Source: Cristatella mucedo
Taxonomy: Eukaryota; Bryozoa; Phylactolaemata; Cristatellidae
DNA length: 42,500 bases
Direction: 5' to 3'
Assembly (NCBI GenBank): GCA_009760855.2
Contig: WPIO01000088.1
Coordinates: forward strand, 1,105,001-1,147,500
Shown: positions 10,139 to 19,982 of the stretch, in pieces
Layout of the letters: every line of letters begins with the position of its first letter
How positions within the stretch are numbered: the first letter of the stretch is position 1
Notes under the pieces: generated by a model
Seen by the model: the letters and a program-made list of their open reading frames with translations, nothing else
Database searches by the model: none
Told to the model about the DNA's origin: nothing
Program-made: the position numbers and the translations under genes

Positions 10139-11190
10139 TAATAATAATAATGCACTTGATAAAGCGCCCTCAGAGAGCTCAATCTCTCTATGGCTTTACA
10201 TTTGCTGCAAAGGGAAATGTAAATGAATGGTGAGTAATATCATGCTTGATAAACAAACAACATGAAATTATCAAGTGTATTATTATTATGAATAACTATA
10301 TATAACTAATAATTACGAATAATCATGGTTAGGGGTGACATGCACAGGGTCAGCATGCAAGTGTGCCCAAGTGTGCCTATGCCGAGCTGGTTTGGTCCAG
10401 CGGTTAAGGTGCTCGCCCCGACCAAGGTCTGGCTGAGGTCGTGGGCTCGAGGCCCGAGGCATATGTGAAGCGCCTGAATAGAGATTAAGTTCTCTTGGGG
10501 CGCTATATAAATGAATTATATTAAGTGTGGTTAGTGGCAGCATGCACAGTGTCAGCACGCCCACATAATGTAATGTAATGTAAGCAAGGACATGAAGGAC
10601 GAATCACAGGGACCCACTAGATGCTCTCCTAAATAGGTGTGTTTTTAAGTTCTTTTTAAATTTGGTCAGGTCAGGGGATGTTCTGACGCAGGTCGGGAGA
10701 GAGTTCCAGGCTTTGGGAGCCATAGCCTTGCTTTAGTTGAAAAGCTAATGACTCACAAAAATTAAAACATTGCAAATTGCCTGATTGCAGAGGCTGGTAG
10801 ACTAGCAAGCTACGAGTCATACAGGAGTCGAGACGAGACGAGACCATTGCATTGCAGACCAATTTAGACGTGTCACTAAGCAAGCCCGAATTTTAGCAAT
10901 TTTAGGTAGCTGAAAGTAGGCAGACTTGACTGAAAGGTCACTTTGGAACGTGACACCTAGATTTCGTGCAGATTCAACTGGAGATATGTTGGCAGAGCCG
11001 ATTTTGAGCGTGGCTTTTCCAACTTCTGAATCACACTTAGTTTGCCCATAACAAGTAGGTTAGCTTTATCATCATTCGATTTAAGAAAGTTTGGTGCCAT
11101 CCATGTGTGGATGTCATCAGTAGATGAAGCAAGGGAGTTGAGAGAGTTCGACCTGCTCGAGGGGCTGGGAGGGATCAAAGCAAAGGTACA
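10139..11190 (-). mobile_element. LINE-A copy, truncated, split by a SINE-A insertion
   Basis: Minus-strand LINE-A from its AAT-rich 3' end (10139) to an abrupt 5' end at about 11190. The RT frame is ruined by deletions, the largest near 10735-10760 removing most of the C-terminal block. The 3' UTR is interrupted by SINE-A at 10386-10522. It lies in intron 1 of the homeobox gene, antisense to it. Confidence 0.85.
10386..10522 (+). mobile_element. SINE-A nested in LINE-A, with target-site duplication
   Basis: tRNA-derived head (CTGGTTTGGTCCAGCGG, A-box-like; GTGGGCTCGAGG, B-box-like) and a LINE-A-like tail (GCGCCTGAATAGAGATTAAG...GGGGCGCTATATAAATG). AAGTGTG flanks it at 10369-10375 and 10523-10529. 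The same heptamer is also at 10359-10365. Confidence 0.88.
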
Positions 11191-11228
11191 TTTCACTTTT
11201 CAAATTTCCACATTTCACGTGTCATTTC

Positions 11229-11890
11229 ACTAGACGGCCGAGGCAGCACCGTCACAGTCAAGCCTGCCAGTGATGTAGCATTGCGAAAACTCGTGCCTAC
11301 TTAGGCACGGATACCATATCAAAGTTGGTCCATTTGCTTTTGCTACATCGTGGCTTGTCTTTTTCGACTGGCTACTCCCTGACTACTCTTGCCTTTGCAA
11401 TAAGGCGCCAACAGTTGGGCGCAAGCCCTGCAGCTTCGCAGTCTGTCGTGAACGTGACAGAACTTGGCGAATTGCTTTTCGCCGACCCGCATCCGACAAA
11501 TGCAGGAAAATAAAAAGGACCTAAAAGTTATCAGCATTATTGCTTGATCGGGTGCCAGTGCAGGTCGGTGACAAGCAGTGTGGTGTGGCAACTGCGACCC
11601 TCACGACAGACACGCCTGGCTGCTGAGCTTTGCACCAGCTGTCAGCGTGCCTCTCATTTGCACACAGATCGGTAGACCGAGCCGACATTAGCTCTAGGCT
11701 CTAGACCTCCCGTTGCTCAGAAACTAGAGAGCCTTATCCTCAAAATTGACTCGACCAACGTATCCTCGTCTCAAGCTTCAGCTCTACGACCGGCATCTGG
11801 CCAAACTCGTTACCAAAATCTCCTTTCGCCAGAGCGCCGCACCAGCTCCACTGTCAAGTCTGCCCGCTTTCGGCAAAGCTCTGCAACAGT
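11229..11890. mobile_element. LINE-A fragments in alternating orientation
   Basis: Three worn pieces: 11229-11455 plus, 11518-11682 minus, 11712-11890 plus. Each aligns by eye to the RT C-terminal region of the better copies. The piece order suggests nested insertion plus inversion. Confidence 0.6.
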
Positions 11891-12440
11891 TTGGGCTCTA
11901 TCTCCCCTGGCGGTCGGATGAGTGGCGGCTGCATCCGAGTTAAATGGTCCCGTGCATGCGTTGCATCCCTGCATCCCTGGGCTTCCCAGCTTCTTCCCTT
12001 CGGCAAATCGCTGCTCACAGGTGCCTGTTTGGTCACTGTCGTTTGGTCATCGGCCATCGAGGCCATCGTGACGTGAGCGCCAGAGGCGTGCACTCGGTCG
12101 ACCGGGTCGGAGGTCATGGCCTATAGCCTTCTGATTTGCAAGAGCCTACGCTTAGCCCCGAAGGCTCAGGCTACAGCAAGTGTTGAGAACAGACGCTGCT
12201 GCTAGATGCCACCAGAAAGCGACGCGTGTGCGCGCTGATGCGTGTCGCTGGAGCGAGCGCAGGACGAGAGCAGGAAGTGAGGTGACCACAAAGAGCGCTT
12301 GGCTCAGCTGAAGTCACTGGGCCGACTTCACAGGCACGGACGCACGGTTTTGTCACCGCAAATTTTGTCGCTGCTCTGAGTCGGCTGCTCCGAAATGTCG
12401 GCCTACTGTGTCCTACTCTCTCTCTCTCCCTCTCTCGCAG

Positions 12441-13436
12441 GTCGGCCCCTCAGGGACGTGCAGCCTAGCAGCAGCTGCGGTGTCGGAGGCGCAAGGCTCA
12501 CGCCGCCTCCGATACGCAGCCCCCGGAAGCGACCGAGTCCGAGCAAGGACTCCGAGTCAGGTGACCTCGACGTCAAGGCGACAGCATCGAAGAGGAGAGC
12601 GAGAGAAGCCGCCACGACGGGACTCCGAGCCGAAGACGCCGACGCAGGAGCTCCGAGCTGCGCGCCCTCGGTGTCACCGAGTGCCTCGGCTAGCAAGACG
12701 CCCAAGCGCCGCAAGCAGGAGCCGCCGCCGCGAGCCGAGACGGGAATGGACTGCGACGCCACCGACGCCTCAGCCGAGCTCGACGGCATCGTCGAGCCGG
12801 CGGCGGCGACAGCGAGAGGTCGGCAGCCGCGCCAGCCCGAGCTCCGAGCCGCTGGCTACAGCGAGCGCCCGCTCGGCGGCGGCACTTCCGCTTCCTCTTC
12901 GGCCGCCGCCTCCTCCTCCTCGCCTTTCCACGCCAAGCCGCCCCGACCGCAGGCGGCGGCGGCGAGCGAGCTTCAGGCGACCCCGAGAATGCGGGCGGCG
13001 GCGCAGTGGCCGATCCCGGCCTTGACCTCGACGTCCGAGGCTCCGAGCGGCGAAGAGAGCGTGCAGCCGAAGCAGCTGAAAGAGACGCCCGGAAAGTCGC
13101 AGCGGATCCTGCAGCAGCAGCAGCAGCGTGCAGCTCGTGAGCAAAGCGGCAGCGCCAAAGTGCTCGAGCTCAAGCTGCGAGCCGTGGCGGCTTGTGAGGC
13201 AATGTCGGTGTCAGTGGTGGCACCGGGGTCGCAGCCGAGCAAGGCCGAGGGGCGTGCCGGAAGGCCGGAGCAGCAGCAGCCCGCGTCTGCTCGGTCGTCC
13301 TCCGGTGCTTCGCCTGCCGTCGCTCGAACGCAGCCTCGCACTCCGGCGGCCGCCGCGCAGGCGGCAGGGAGAGCTCAGGCGGATGCATCGCCGGCTCAAG
13401 CGAACGAAGCGGCCGCTCGGGCTGAAATGGTCTTAC
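12441..13436 (+). CDS. Exon 2 of divergent homeobox gene (basic NLS clusters, Ala/Ser/Gln-rich)
   Basis: The acceptor is a long CT tract ending in CTCGCAG just before 12441. The first two bases complete the split glycine codon left by exon 1. The exon encodes residues 420-750: three basic clusters resembling nuclear localisation signals (PRKRPSPSK about 446-454, SKRRAR about 468-473, KTPKRRKQ about 504-511), then low-complexity Ala-, Ser-, Pro- and Gln-rich sequence with a short polyQ near residue 643. It ends at the strong donor TTAC|GTGAGT in phase 1, which fits the acceptor at 13934. Without splicing, the frame runs on to a stop at 13547-13549, a possible retained-intron form lacking the homeodomain. 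The composition is typical of disordered activation or linker regions of transcription factors; that is inference. Confidence 0.62.
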
Positions 13437-13933
13437 GTGAGTTGCAGCAGCAGTCAGCAGCAGCCTGTGGCTCGGTGCCTGTGGCCTTTGCCCGGCGGTT
13501 GCCTCGTATCGTTGGGGGTCTCCTGCAGCAGCGTTGCACGGTCGATTAGGCAGCCGCGTCATTGGCGGCGGCAGCAAACGAGCCTTATCGCCCTGGCTTG
13601 CTTGCTTGCAGCAGGCGACAACGGATTGCCTGCTGCTGTGGTAGGGTCGTGCGTGCATTGTGAATACCTCACTTGACACTGGGCGGGACAGAAGTGTGGT
13701 GAAGTGGGCATATCTTACTCGTGGGCTGAGGTAGCCGGAAGTCGGTCCCACCGACCGTCAGGAGCATGCTTGCTCTATGATTTGTCCTTCCGCTTGCCTT
13801 TTTAAAAGATGGCAAAATTCTTTCACCGAGAAAGCACAGGATTCTTATCCGATCAACTGCAGAGCAGAGTAGAGGTGCGCGAGCGCAGGTGCCCAGTGCT
13901 GGGCTGACAACACTTGCCGATGCTTTTTTGTAG

Positions 13934-14103
13934 CCGGTGGCGATAATCTCGACCATCTACCCGACAAAGGAGTCAATCCGTATGGCCTGAGCAAATTCCA
14001 GTTTCTCATGCTCGAGGCGATACATCGCGAGAATCGATACGTGCACCAATGCCAGCTCAAGGGTTTGGCAAACCAGATCGACATGTCTGTTGATCGGATC
14101 CGG
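13934..14103 (+). CDS. Exon 3: homeodomain helices 1, 2 and start of 3
   Basis: The acceptor is GCTTTTTTGTAG. The first two bases join the C from exon 2 to make a proline codon, followed by 56 codons. Residues 762-807 align without gaps to homeodomain positions 1-46: Gln12 (codon 13999), Leu16-Glu17 (14011-14016), Asn23, Tyr25 (14038), Leu34-Ala35 (14065-14070), Ile38, Met40, Ile45 (14098). Phe20 is replaced by His and Phe8 by Leu, so the core is divergent. There is no three-residue TALE insertion. The exon ends after Arg46 at CGG|GTACGC (phase 0); position 46/47 is a known intron site in homeoboxes. Unspliced, the frame reaches a stop at 14158-14160. This is the clearest protein domain in the window outside the LINEs. 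Confidence 0.75.
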
Positions 14104-14326
14104 GTACGCGATGCTCTGCAAACAACTGTTTGCTGCATGCGTTCGGTGCATTTGATCTAGATAGTGTCCGGCAGCCATTAGGTAATATCTGCACTGTCCA
14201 TGCCATTTCATCCCGGCGGCTGTAATTTCGTGCATAATGATACGTTTGTGTCTATCCGGTGAGAGCTGCACGGGGAGTTCTTTAGATATATTTGCTCGAA
14301 TGGGGAAAGAGGCAGAGAGAGACGGG

Positions 14327-14389
<63 letters not shown>

Positions 14390-14400
14390 GCAAGACAGAC
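14327..14400 (+). repeat. (GA)n microsatellite
   Basis: Interrupted GA run inside intron 3 of the homeobox gene. Confidence 0.95.
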
Positions 14401-14759
14401 AGCGAAGGAGAGAGGGACGGCAAGAGAAGACAGACAGGGCATGCCACTCTTTATGGCGAGGCAGCACGGGAGGCAGAAACATGACTTGTAGGTGCTTTGG
14501 CCCCAGGCATATTGTGTTTATAGCTCGGGCTTGATGTCTGCTGACTGCCTCAGGCATGTTGCCTATGCTGTGGCAATGATATATGCATCATTGATTGATT
14601 GATTGATTGATCACATCAGTGATTGCTTTATGCCACGGAGCACTAGCTAGCGCGTGTGCAAAGACAACAGCCCTTAGATACCAGTAGCTCAGCAAAAGGC
14701 TCGCGCTCACGGTAGGGTCTCAACAAAGGTCACTCACTCGATCAAGTACCATCCCACGG

Positions 14760-16340
14760 TTGTACGATATCGACTCTTGTTACTACCGAGCTCTGCCCAT
14801 CTGGCCGCGTGCGGATTTCATTCAGTCAGCAGCTGCTGTGTCCTCTCCAAAACCTTACTGGCCCTTGACATTGATGCTGTCCGTACGAAACTATCTTTCT
14901 CGCTCCTGCTACTCTATCCTCAGTCCGACCTGCCCTCAATAGTGGGCACTGGTCGGTGCTCCATGCTTACTAAACACAATGTGCGCCCCACTCGCAGACT
15001 GGTTTACTTCAGACATTAAACTGGCTATTGGACTACTAAGTACAAGCTTGTGCAAGTGTTCAAAAGATTGGGCCTGGCTTTCTGTAGACTTGTATTGGAG
15101 TACTATATATAGGACTGTAGTTATAGATCGTGCCAAACCATCCTTGATTAGGCCAAGTCTCGCTCTGTAGAGACTTAATCGAATCACTGTGATGCACAAT
15201 CCATAAATGCTGACATTGATAATCAGAAATCTCCTCAAATACTCCCAAGTCAGTACCTTACCTTATGATACGCACAGCGATCCAGCAAATCTCTCCCTCT
15301 CTCAGTAATTTCATCATTGGACTCCTCTTCCTCAATTTCTTGCTGCACCTTAACGTCTGCTTTCAAACCTGCCACTAGTGACCTCATCCTGAAGTTCATC
15401 TCTCAGTTTAAATCCAAGTCTCAGTCTACTATTGACCTCCATGTCCACCGACTTCCTTCTGCGATGCATAGATCTGATGCTGCCATGCATGACTAACGTA
15501 ATACATATGTCCTTAGTATCAGGTATTGCCCCTGCACCTTTCAAAAATGCTGTTTGGCCACTCATTAAGAATGCAGGACCAGACCAGGGGAGCTTGGAGC
15601 AACCTCCGCCCAGTCTCCCTACTGCTGTTCCAATTAAAGACACTAACGAGTAGTGGTAGATCAGCTGAACTCTTACGTTAAAACTTTAAACCTAGCAGGT
15701 AAGTGTCCAGTCAGGTTTTAGTGATAGTTATTACTACACGGCATAAAGCACCAGTACTCCCAGCGTTTGACGACCTTCTTCTCAGGAATGCAGATTTGGG
15801 TAGAGTCTCTGCTGGTTTTGCTGGACTCTTTGCAGCGTTTGATACTATTGGTCACCTTGAAGACCTCGAGTGCCTCTTTTCTTGCCTGAGCATCGCTGGC
15901 TGGCAACCATGGTAACCAGGCCCTGCTATGGCTGAGGTCCTAGCATAGTGGGAGATTTCTGAGCATTAGAAGTCGACTGGCAAGAGCCATACGAGGACTC
16001 ACTAAAAGCACGGGTTACCTCAGGGCTCTGAGCTCGGTCCATTTCTTTTCACGATTTGCATTCTTTGCTCCCACTTGGTGATGTCATTGCCTTGCAGCCC
16101 AATTTAGGCTTTCATTTTTACGCAAGTGACAGACATCGCTACCTTGCCTGGCCTGGTTGGGAAGTATTTCGGATAACTAGGTCGATGCAAATACAAGAGA
16201 ATTTAAGGAACTAAAAGTGAGTGACATTGACCTTGAAGTCGACACTGCCGATTCCGATTATAAGAGTACCTGATATAGGAGCACTCTGCTTATAAGACTA
16301 GCAGTTCTGCATCACAGATTAGTAGTCCTCCGCTCTGCAT
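14760..16340 (+). mobile_element. LINE-A, ancient copy with endonuclease-RT linker and RT
   Basis: Sense to the homeobox gene, inside intron 3. Recognisable pieces: the linker block WFTSDIKLAI (about 14998-15027), RT start (LLRCIDLMLPCMTNVI and VSGIAPAPFKNA, about 15445-15560), motif A remnant FAAFDTIGH (about 15826-15853) and motif B remnant PQGSELGP (about 16018-16041). Many stops and frameshifts. It is the only copy reaching upstream of the RT. Confidence 0.7.
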
Positions 16341-16344
16341 ATGG

Positions 16345-16840
16345 CAATAATAACGATGCATTCGTTTAGCACCCTCAGAGAATTGAATCTCTTTCTAGGC
16401 GCTTTTGCAGATTGCCCATCTGCCGGTGTAGGTCATTGAGAAGTGGTGTCATGTGGCAGTCGTAACTATTGTGGCTGACACGCCTAGCTACAGAGTTTTA
16501 CATCAGCCGAAAGTGTGTATCGCACTGGCAGGAAGTAGCCTGTGAGTAGTGTGGGCTGTGCATAGACGAGTCGATCAATGGGATGTCAAGTGGGATGCAC
16601 AGATTCGCTTAGCTGTACTATCCTTGTGCAGTCATGTGCACACTTTTTATGCATTTGGCCTTTACTGAAAACTAGCTGACTCGACTGCGATGCTGCTGTG
16701 GTCGCCTGGTGAAGCGTCGCTTTGGAACGGCCAAGGTTTTAGATTCCGTGCAGAGGCAGCTGGAGATAGATTGGCTGATCCTGTTTCGATTAGGATTGAG
16801 TGTTTCAACCTATAGATAACATAAGGTATCATGCTAATAA
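16345..16840 (-). mobile_element. LINE-A antisense fragments
   Basis: 3' tail (16345-16415, GCACCCTCAGAGAATTGAATC), then a C-terminal RT piece (about 16425-16530), then a piece around 16700-16830 matching the SARNLG region. Heavily decayed. Confidence 0.6.
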
Positions 16841-17178
16841 TTAAGTCCTAGGCTGCCAAGTGCCTAGCACAAGTGCCTTATCCTGTACAAAACGAAGTCT
16901 TGGCTCATCCTCTTAGGGGTCCTTGCTGCTGCTGACTGCTGGGTACCCTTTTAGCCTAGGTTATGCCTAGTTACTCGGCTAACCTGAATTTATAAAACTG
17001 GCCTTGTCGTGTCGTGCTTGCTTTTAATCGCTTACGCTCTTTTAACCAGCTTCTTGTCGTCTTTTTCTTTTCAAATGTGGCCGCTCGCCAGTGGTCTCAA
17101 TAACGCCCTGCATTTCTCACCAAGTTGTTCGCCACTAGCTGCCAAGCAACTGCCTATAGCCGCGATTTTCTTTTGTAG

Positions 17179-17241
17179 CGCTGGTTTAAGAAACGACTGA
17201 GTAATCCTTCGATGGGAGTGTACGCTCCACATTTGGCTTGA
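17179..17241 (+). CDS. Exon 4: homeodomain recognition helix remnant and stop
   Basis: The acceptor GATTTTCTTTTGTAG is followed in phase 0 by Arg-Trp-Phe-Lys-Lys-Arg-Leu-Ser. Joined to exon 3 this puts Trp and Phe exactly at homeodomain positions 48 and 49, the invariant pair of helix 3. Position 51, normally Asn, is Lys, and position 53, normally Arg, is Leu. The basic tail usual at 55-58 is absent. The frame stops at TGA 17239-17241, six residues past position 60. An AATAAA lies at 17430-17435. A weak internal donor (ACTGA|GTAATC, 17201) leaves open a further exon. The W/F pattern with a lost Asn51 resembles the homeodomain-only protein HOPX, which does not bind DNA; kinship is not claimed. 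Confidence 0.58.
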   Translation, partial: RWFKKRLSNPSMGVYAPHLA

Positions 17242-17429
17242 TCGCGTGCCCCCACCCTCACGTGCCGTGCCTTGTAACTGCACGCACTCCGTAGTAGTCA
17301 TCGATGTATATGTAGTCATTGATAAGTCAGTCGCTGGCGTTCTACCTGGCAGCCGGCACAATTAATGTCTCAGAAGCCACCAGCTTGGGCAATCTATATA
17401 TATTTTGTACTCGTGTATTCAGCAGAGCT

Positions 17430-17435
17430 AATAAA
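17430..17435 (+). promoter_or_regulatory. Putative polyadenylation signal of the homeobox gene
   Basis: Canonical AATAAA about 190 bases after the exon-4 stop codon, on the gene's strand. Confidence 0.4.
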
Positions 17436-17513
17436 GACACGCCGATATTTTCTTAGCAATTCTCGCTCGTTCTATCTTGCTGGGCAGCGAAGCCCGTGCA
17501 CCAAACGGACCGA

Positions 17514-17544
17514 CGTCGTGGCAGCTGCAGCAGCTGCCACGACG
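17514..17544 (+). repeat. Perfect 14-bp inverted repeat
   Basis: CGTCGTGGCAGCTG, three-base centre, CAGCTGCCACGACG, shortly downstream of the homeobox gene's poly(A) signal. Confidence 0.9.
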
Positions 17545-18792
17545 CCTTTCGGCTTGAAATCGGACACGGCGTCGTTCGAGAGTCAACGTCAGTCAAGCCA
17601 GTTAAAGATGGCTGATTGCTGACATAATAGGTATTATTTATTATCCATATATTGGCCATTGTTCTGTTATCATATGTATAACATTTCATTACTTTATATT
17701 TATTGATTTATTCTTTATTTTTTATTAGGGTTTGAATAATAATAACTCTGTAATTGTTTAGTGCGTCAAGAGAGCCAACTCTTTCTCGGATCTGTACGTA
17801 AGGCTGTAAAAGACAGTGGAAACTAGTATTGAAGCTCTGCAGTCTCCCCAACAAACGGACCATCATGCGTACTGGACGTGTGGGAGATTGATACAGGGTA
17901 CATTAGCTTACGAGTCGCGAACGTATCGGTCGTCTAGACGTACTCGCAGGGTTGCCAGATTGCAGCAAATTGCAACACCGCACGGAGGCCAGACCATTCA
18001 CAAGGACGATGGAGCGAGTGCAGTTCGAGGAGCTGCTGTCGGCTTCCGACCACTAAAGACATGGTCGTACATTCCGGAAGTAGGCAGGAAGTCGGCTCAA
18101 GGTCGCCACGTAGAGCCAGTTGAAGTGTGTGCTCCAGGTCCTTAGCAGATTGTAAGTAGAGCGCTAGTATCGGCAGTTCAATCGGCAGATCACCAGACCG
18201 GTGCGTCTGATCCTAACCCTGACTGCTAGATCAGACATCTGAGATGGCGGGAGTGCTTTCCACTCAACTAGAGGCGAAAACTATCTAGCCTCTGCTCCAC
18301 GGCTGACGACCTTCTGCCGGTCTCGTTTTCAAAGTATCCGTCTTTGGCGTTAGCACTGGTGAATTCTTCGCGTAGGCGATCGTATAGCGATCGGAAGGGG
18401 CTTTTCAGTTGCCCGCGATTGGCAAGTAAACCCATGCCTACTAATACACTGCGCGACTATTGACGTCGCCTTTGACCCGTTTGCTGCGACCGCAACTCGG
18501 CTGAAATAGACCGAGCCGCACCGTCGATAATGGACGCCACCCATACGCGCGGGTTTTTCTATTTCATATCGCGAGACCGATCGAAAGAGTAGCTAGGATC
18601 GCTCTCCATAATGAATCGCAAGTGGGCTGCCAACCCAAGCGCCGGTACAGCAATTGGCAGTCTAAAATATTTGAGTTAATTGAGTACGGGTGTCCTATTT
18701 TAGGATGCGACCAGGCCGACTTGCTCACTTTCGCTCCAAGTGCCCGAAGAGAAGGGGTCCAAGCGATAAATAAGAGTATTCCTTAACGAATG
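17545..18792. other. Unclassified intergenic sequence
   Basis: Apart from a decayed LINE-A tail near 17740-17805, I recognise nothing. A plus frame at 17816-18145 lacks start context, splice signals and domains. Confidence 0.4.
17738..17805 (-). mobile_element. LINE-A 3' tail, decayed
   Basis: AATAATAA followed by GCGTCAAGAGAGCCAACTC, a worn antisense tail. Confidence 0.4.
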
Positions 18793-19176
18793 TAGGACAT
18801 TCCCCCACACAATTCCCCCTGGAGGACCCTTGGACATTTCCCCCGGACATTTACCCCTATGTTATATGGATGAATAACTAAAATTACACACACACACACA
18901 CACACACGCACACACACATACATATATACATGATCAAATGAAGTTTCCGCTAGATTGAAATAAAATTAACTCAGTATAATTGAACGTTTTGTTAGTTCCG
19001 TATGACATACTCGCTGGTTGACTACTGGCGCAGTACACAGTCCATTTGAGTAGTCTAATCACAAAACTGTACTTTGATGTTTTGCTCGACGAACTACCGA
19101 TAAGCCAATCCAATCAATCGCGTAAACCGTAAGCCCTAAACCCTAAACAGGGGTGAATGTCCTACCCCAGGGGGAA
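18793..19176. repeat. Possible foldback element
   Basis: TAGGACATTC (18793) and TTCCCCCTGG (18813) recur inverted as GAATGTCCTA (19155) and CCAGGGGGAA (19167). GGACATT followed by a C-rich tract occurs three times at the left end. Confidence 0.45.
18884..18930 (+). repeat. (CA)n microsatellite
   Basis: CA run ending in CATATATACA, between the inverted elements at 18793 and 19155. Confidence 0.95.
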
Positions 19177-19419
19177 CAGGAAGGACTCCGAGGAACAGGT
19201 TTTGCTTATTTATCTGGCGCGTATGTTTACGTCAGCAAATCTCCTCATAAGAGTCGTTGCGAATTCCAGGTTTTGCTGCAGACGTTCGGAGGTATGATCT
19301 TCGAAGGATTTGCGGTGCTTTGAGCTCACAGCTAAGCCACGTGACTAAAAAAAGTGGATGGTACGATGTTAAGCCTGATTAGGAAGTGATTCAGATAGAT
19401 TGATGAGCCGTGATGACAC
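19177..19419. other. No supported feature
   Basis: Ordinary composition between the foldback element and SINE-B. Confidence 0.4.
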
Positions 19420-19655
19420 ACTAGGTAAGGTGGTTGCTTTTCACGACCTTGGTCCCGAGGTCGTGAAAAGCCACGACTCACGAACGCATGATTCGAACCC
19501 ATCGTAAGATTCGAACCCACGACCTCAGTAAATCCTGAGGTCGTGGGTTCGAATCCTGCAGTGGGCCATCCTTTACCTGCAAGCGGTGGCGATAGCCGTA
19601 AAGGCTCTTCAGCCGCTATGCAAAAAAGGCTGCTAAATCAGCTGATTCTTTTTTC
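19420..19655 (+). mobile_element. SINE-B copy with inverted, duplicated tRNA-like head
   Basis: The sense body (TGCAAGCGGTGGCGATAGCC, AAAGGCTCTTCAGCCGC, GGCTGCTAAATCAGCTG) is the best-preserved SINE-B in the window. Upstream the tRNA-like head is present in both orientations, giving a 20-bp and a 14-bp perfect inverted repeat. Confidence 0.75.
19436..19555 (+). repeat. Nested inverted repeats in SINE-B head
   Basis: Arms 19436-19449/19458-19471 (14 bp, perfect) and 19508-19527/19536-19555 (20 bp, perfect, GATTCGAACCCACGACCTCA and its complement, 8-base spacer). Confidence 0.93.
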
Positions 19656-19982
19656 TTGGCCGGAACGAGAGAAGGAAGGCACCTACAAGTTAGTGGCGGA
19701 ACGTTGAAGTCGATAAACCTCTTGATAGAGAGCCAGTGAAGATCAGTAAGAAGTGGTGTATTGTGGCAGTAGCTAAGACGACGAGGTACGAGCCTAAATA
19801 AAGAGCGTTGCATGCACAGATACGAAGACGTGCAAGCAACGCGATACAGTAGACTAGACTGAGTACAACCAAAGTCCGGATCAGCTCGGCAGTGGTGTCC
19901 TTGTCTACTCAAATCCGAATTTTGCAATTTTATGTAGCTGAAAGTAATCAGAGTTGAGTGGAGATGCTGTGGCAATCGAGAT

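Larger units (their letters stand above)
9938..12440 (+). other. Intron 1 of homeobox gene, repeat-filled
   Basis: A 2503-base GT-AG intron, phase 1. It holds a minus-strand LINE-A copy interrupted by a SINE-A, then three short LINE-A fragments in alternating orientation. From about 11900 to 12400 I see no further repeat or coding signal except the CT-rich acceptor tract. Confidence 0.55.
14104..17178 (+). other. Intron 3 of homeobox gene, repeat-filled
   Basis: A 3075-base GT-AG intron, phase 0, splitting the homeodomain between positions 46 and 47. It contains a GA microsatellite (14327-14383), a short ATTG run near 14590, a decayed sense LINE-A (14760-16340) and antisense LINE-A fragments (16345-16840). 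Between 16840 and 17160 I see nothing recognisable. Confidence 0.5.

Noticed and set aside
12403-13751. Other-frame ORFs over exon 2
   Set aside because: GC-rich sequence leaves several frames open. Only the frame starting at 12441 is in phase with exons 1 and 3.
13957-14442. Minus-strand frame covering exon 3
   Set aside because: Antisense shadow. It runs into an SL repeat from a GA tract, whereas the plus frame aligns to a homeodomain.
14998-15030. WFTSD as the missing homeodomain helix 3 exon
   Set aside because: It is the endonuclease-RT linker of a sense LINE-A copy in the same intron. The 17179 exon is in phase, in register and outside LINE sequence.
19126-19148. CCCTAAACCCTAAA telomere-like motif
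   Set aside because: Only two units, of the plant-type heptamer, inside a repeat. Not evidence for a telomere.
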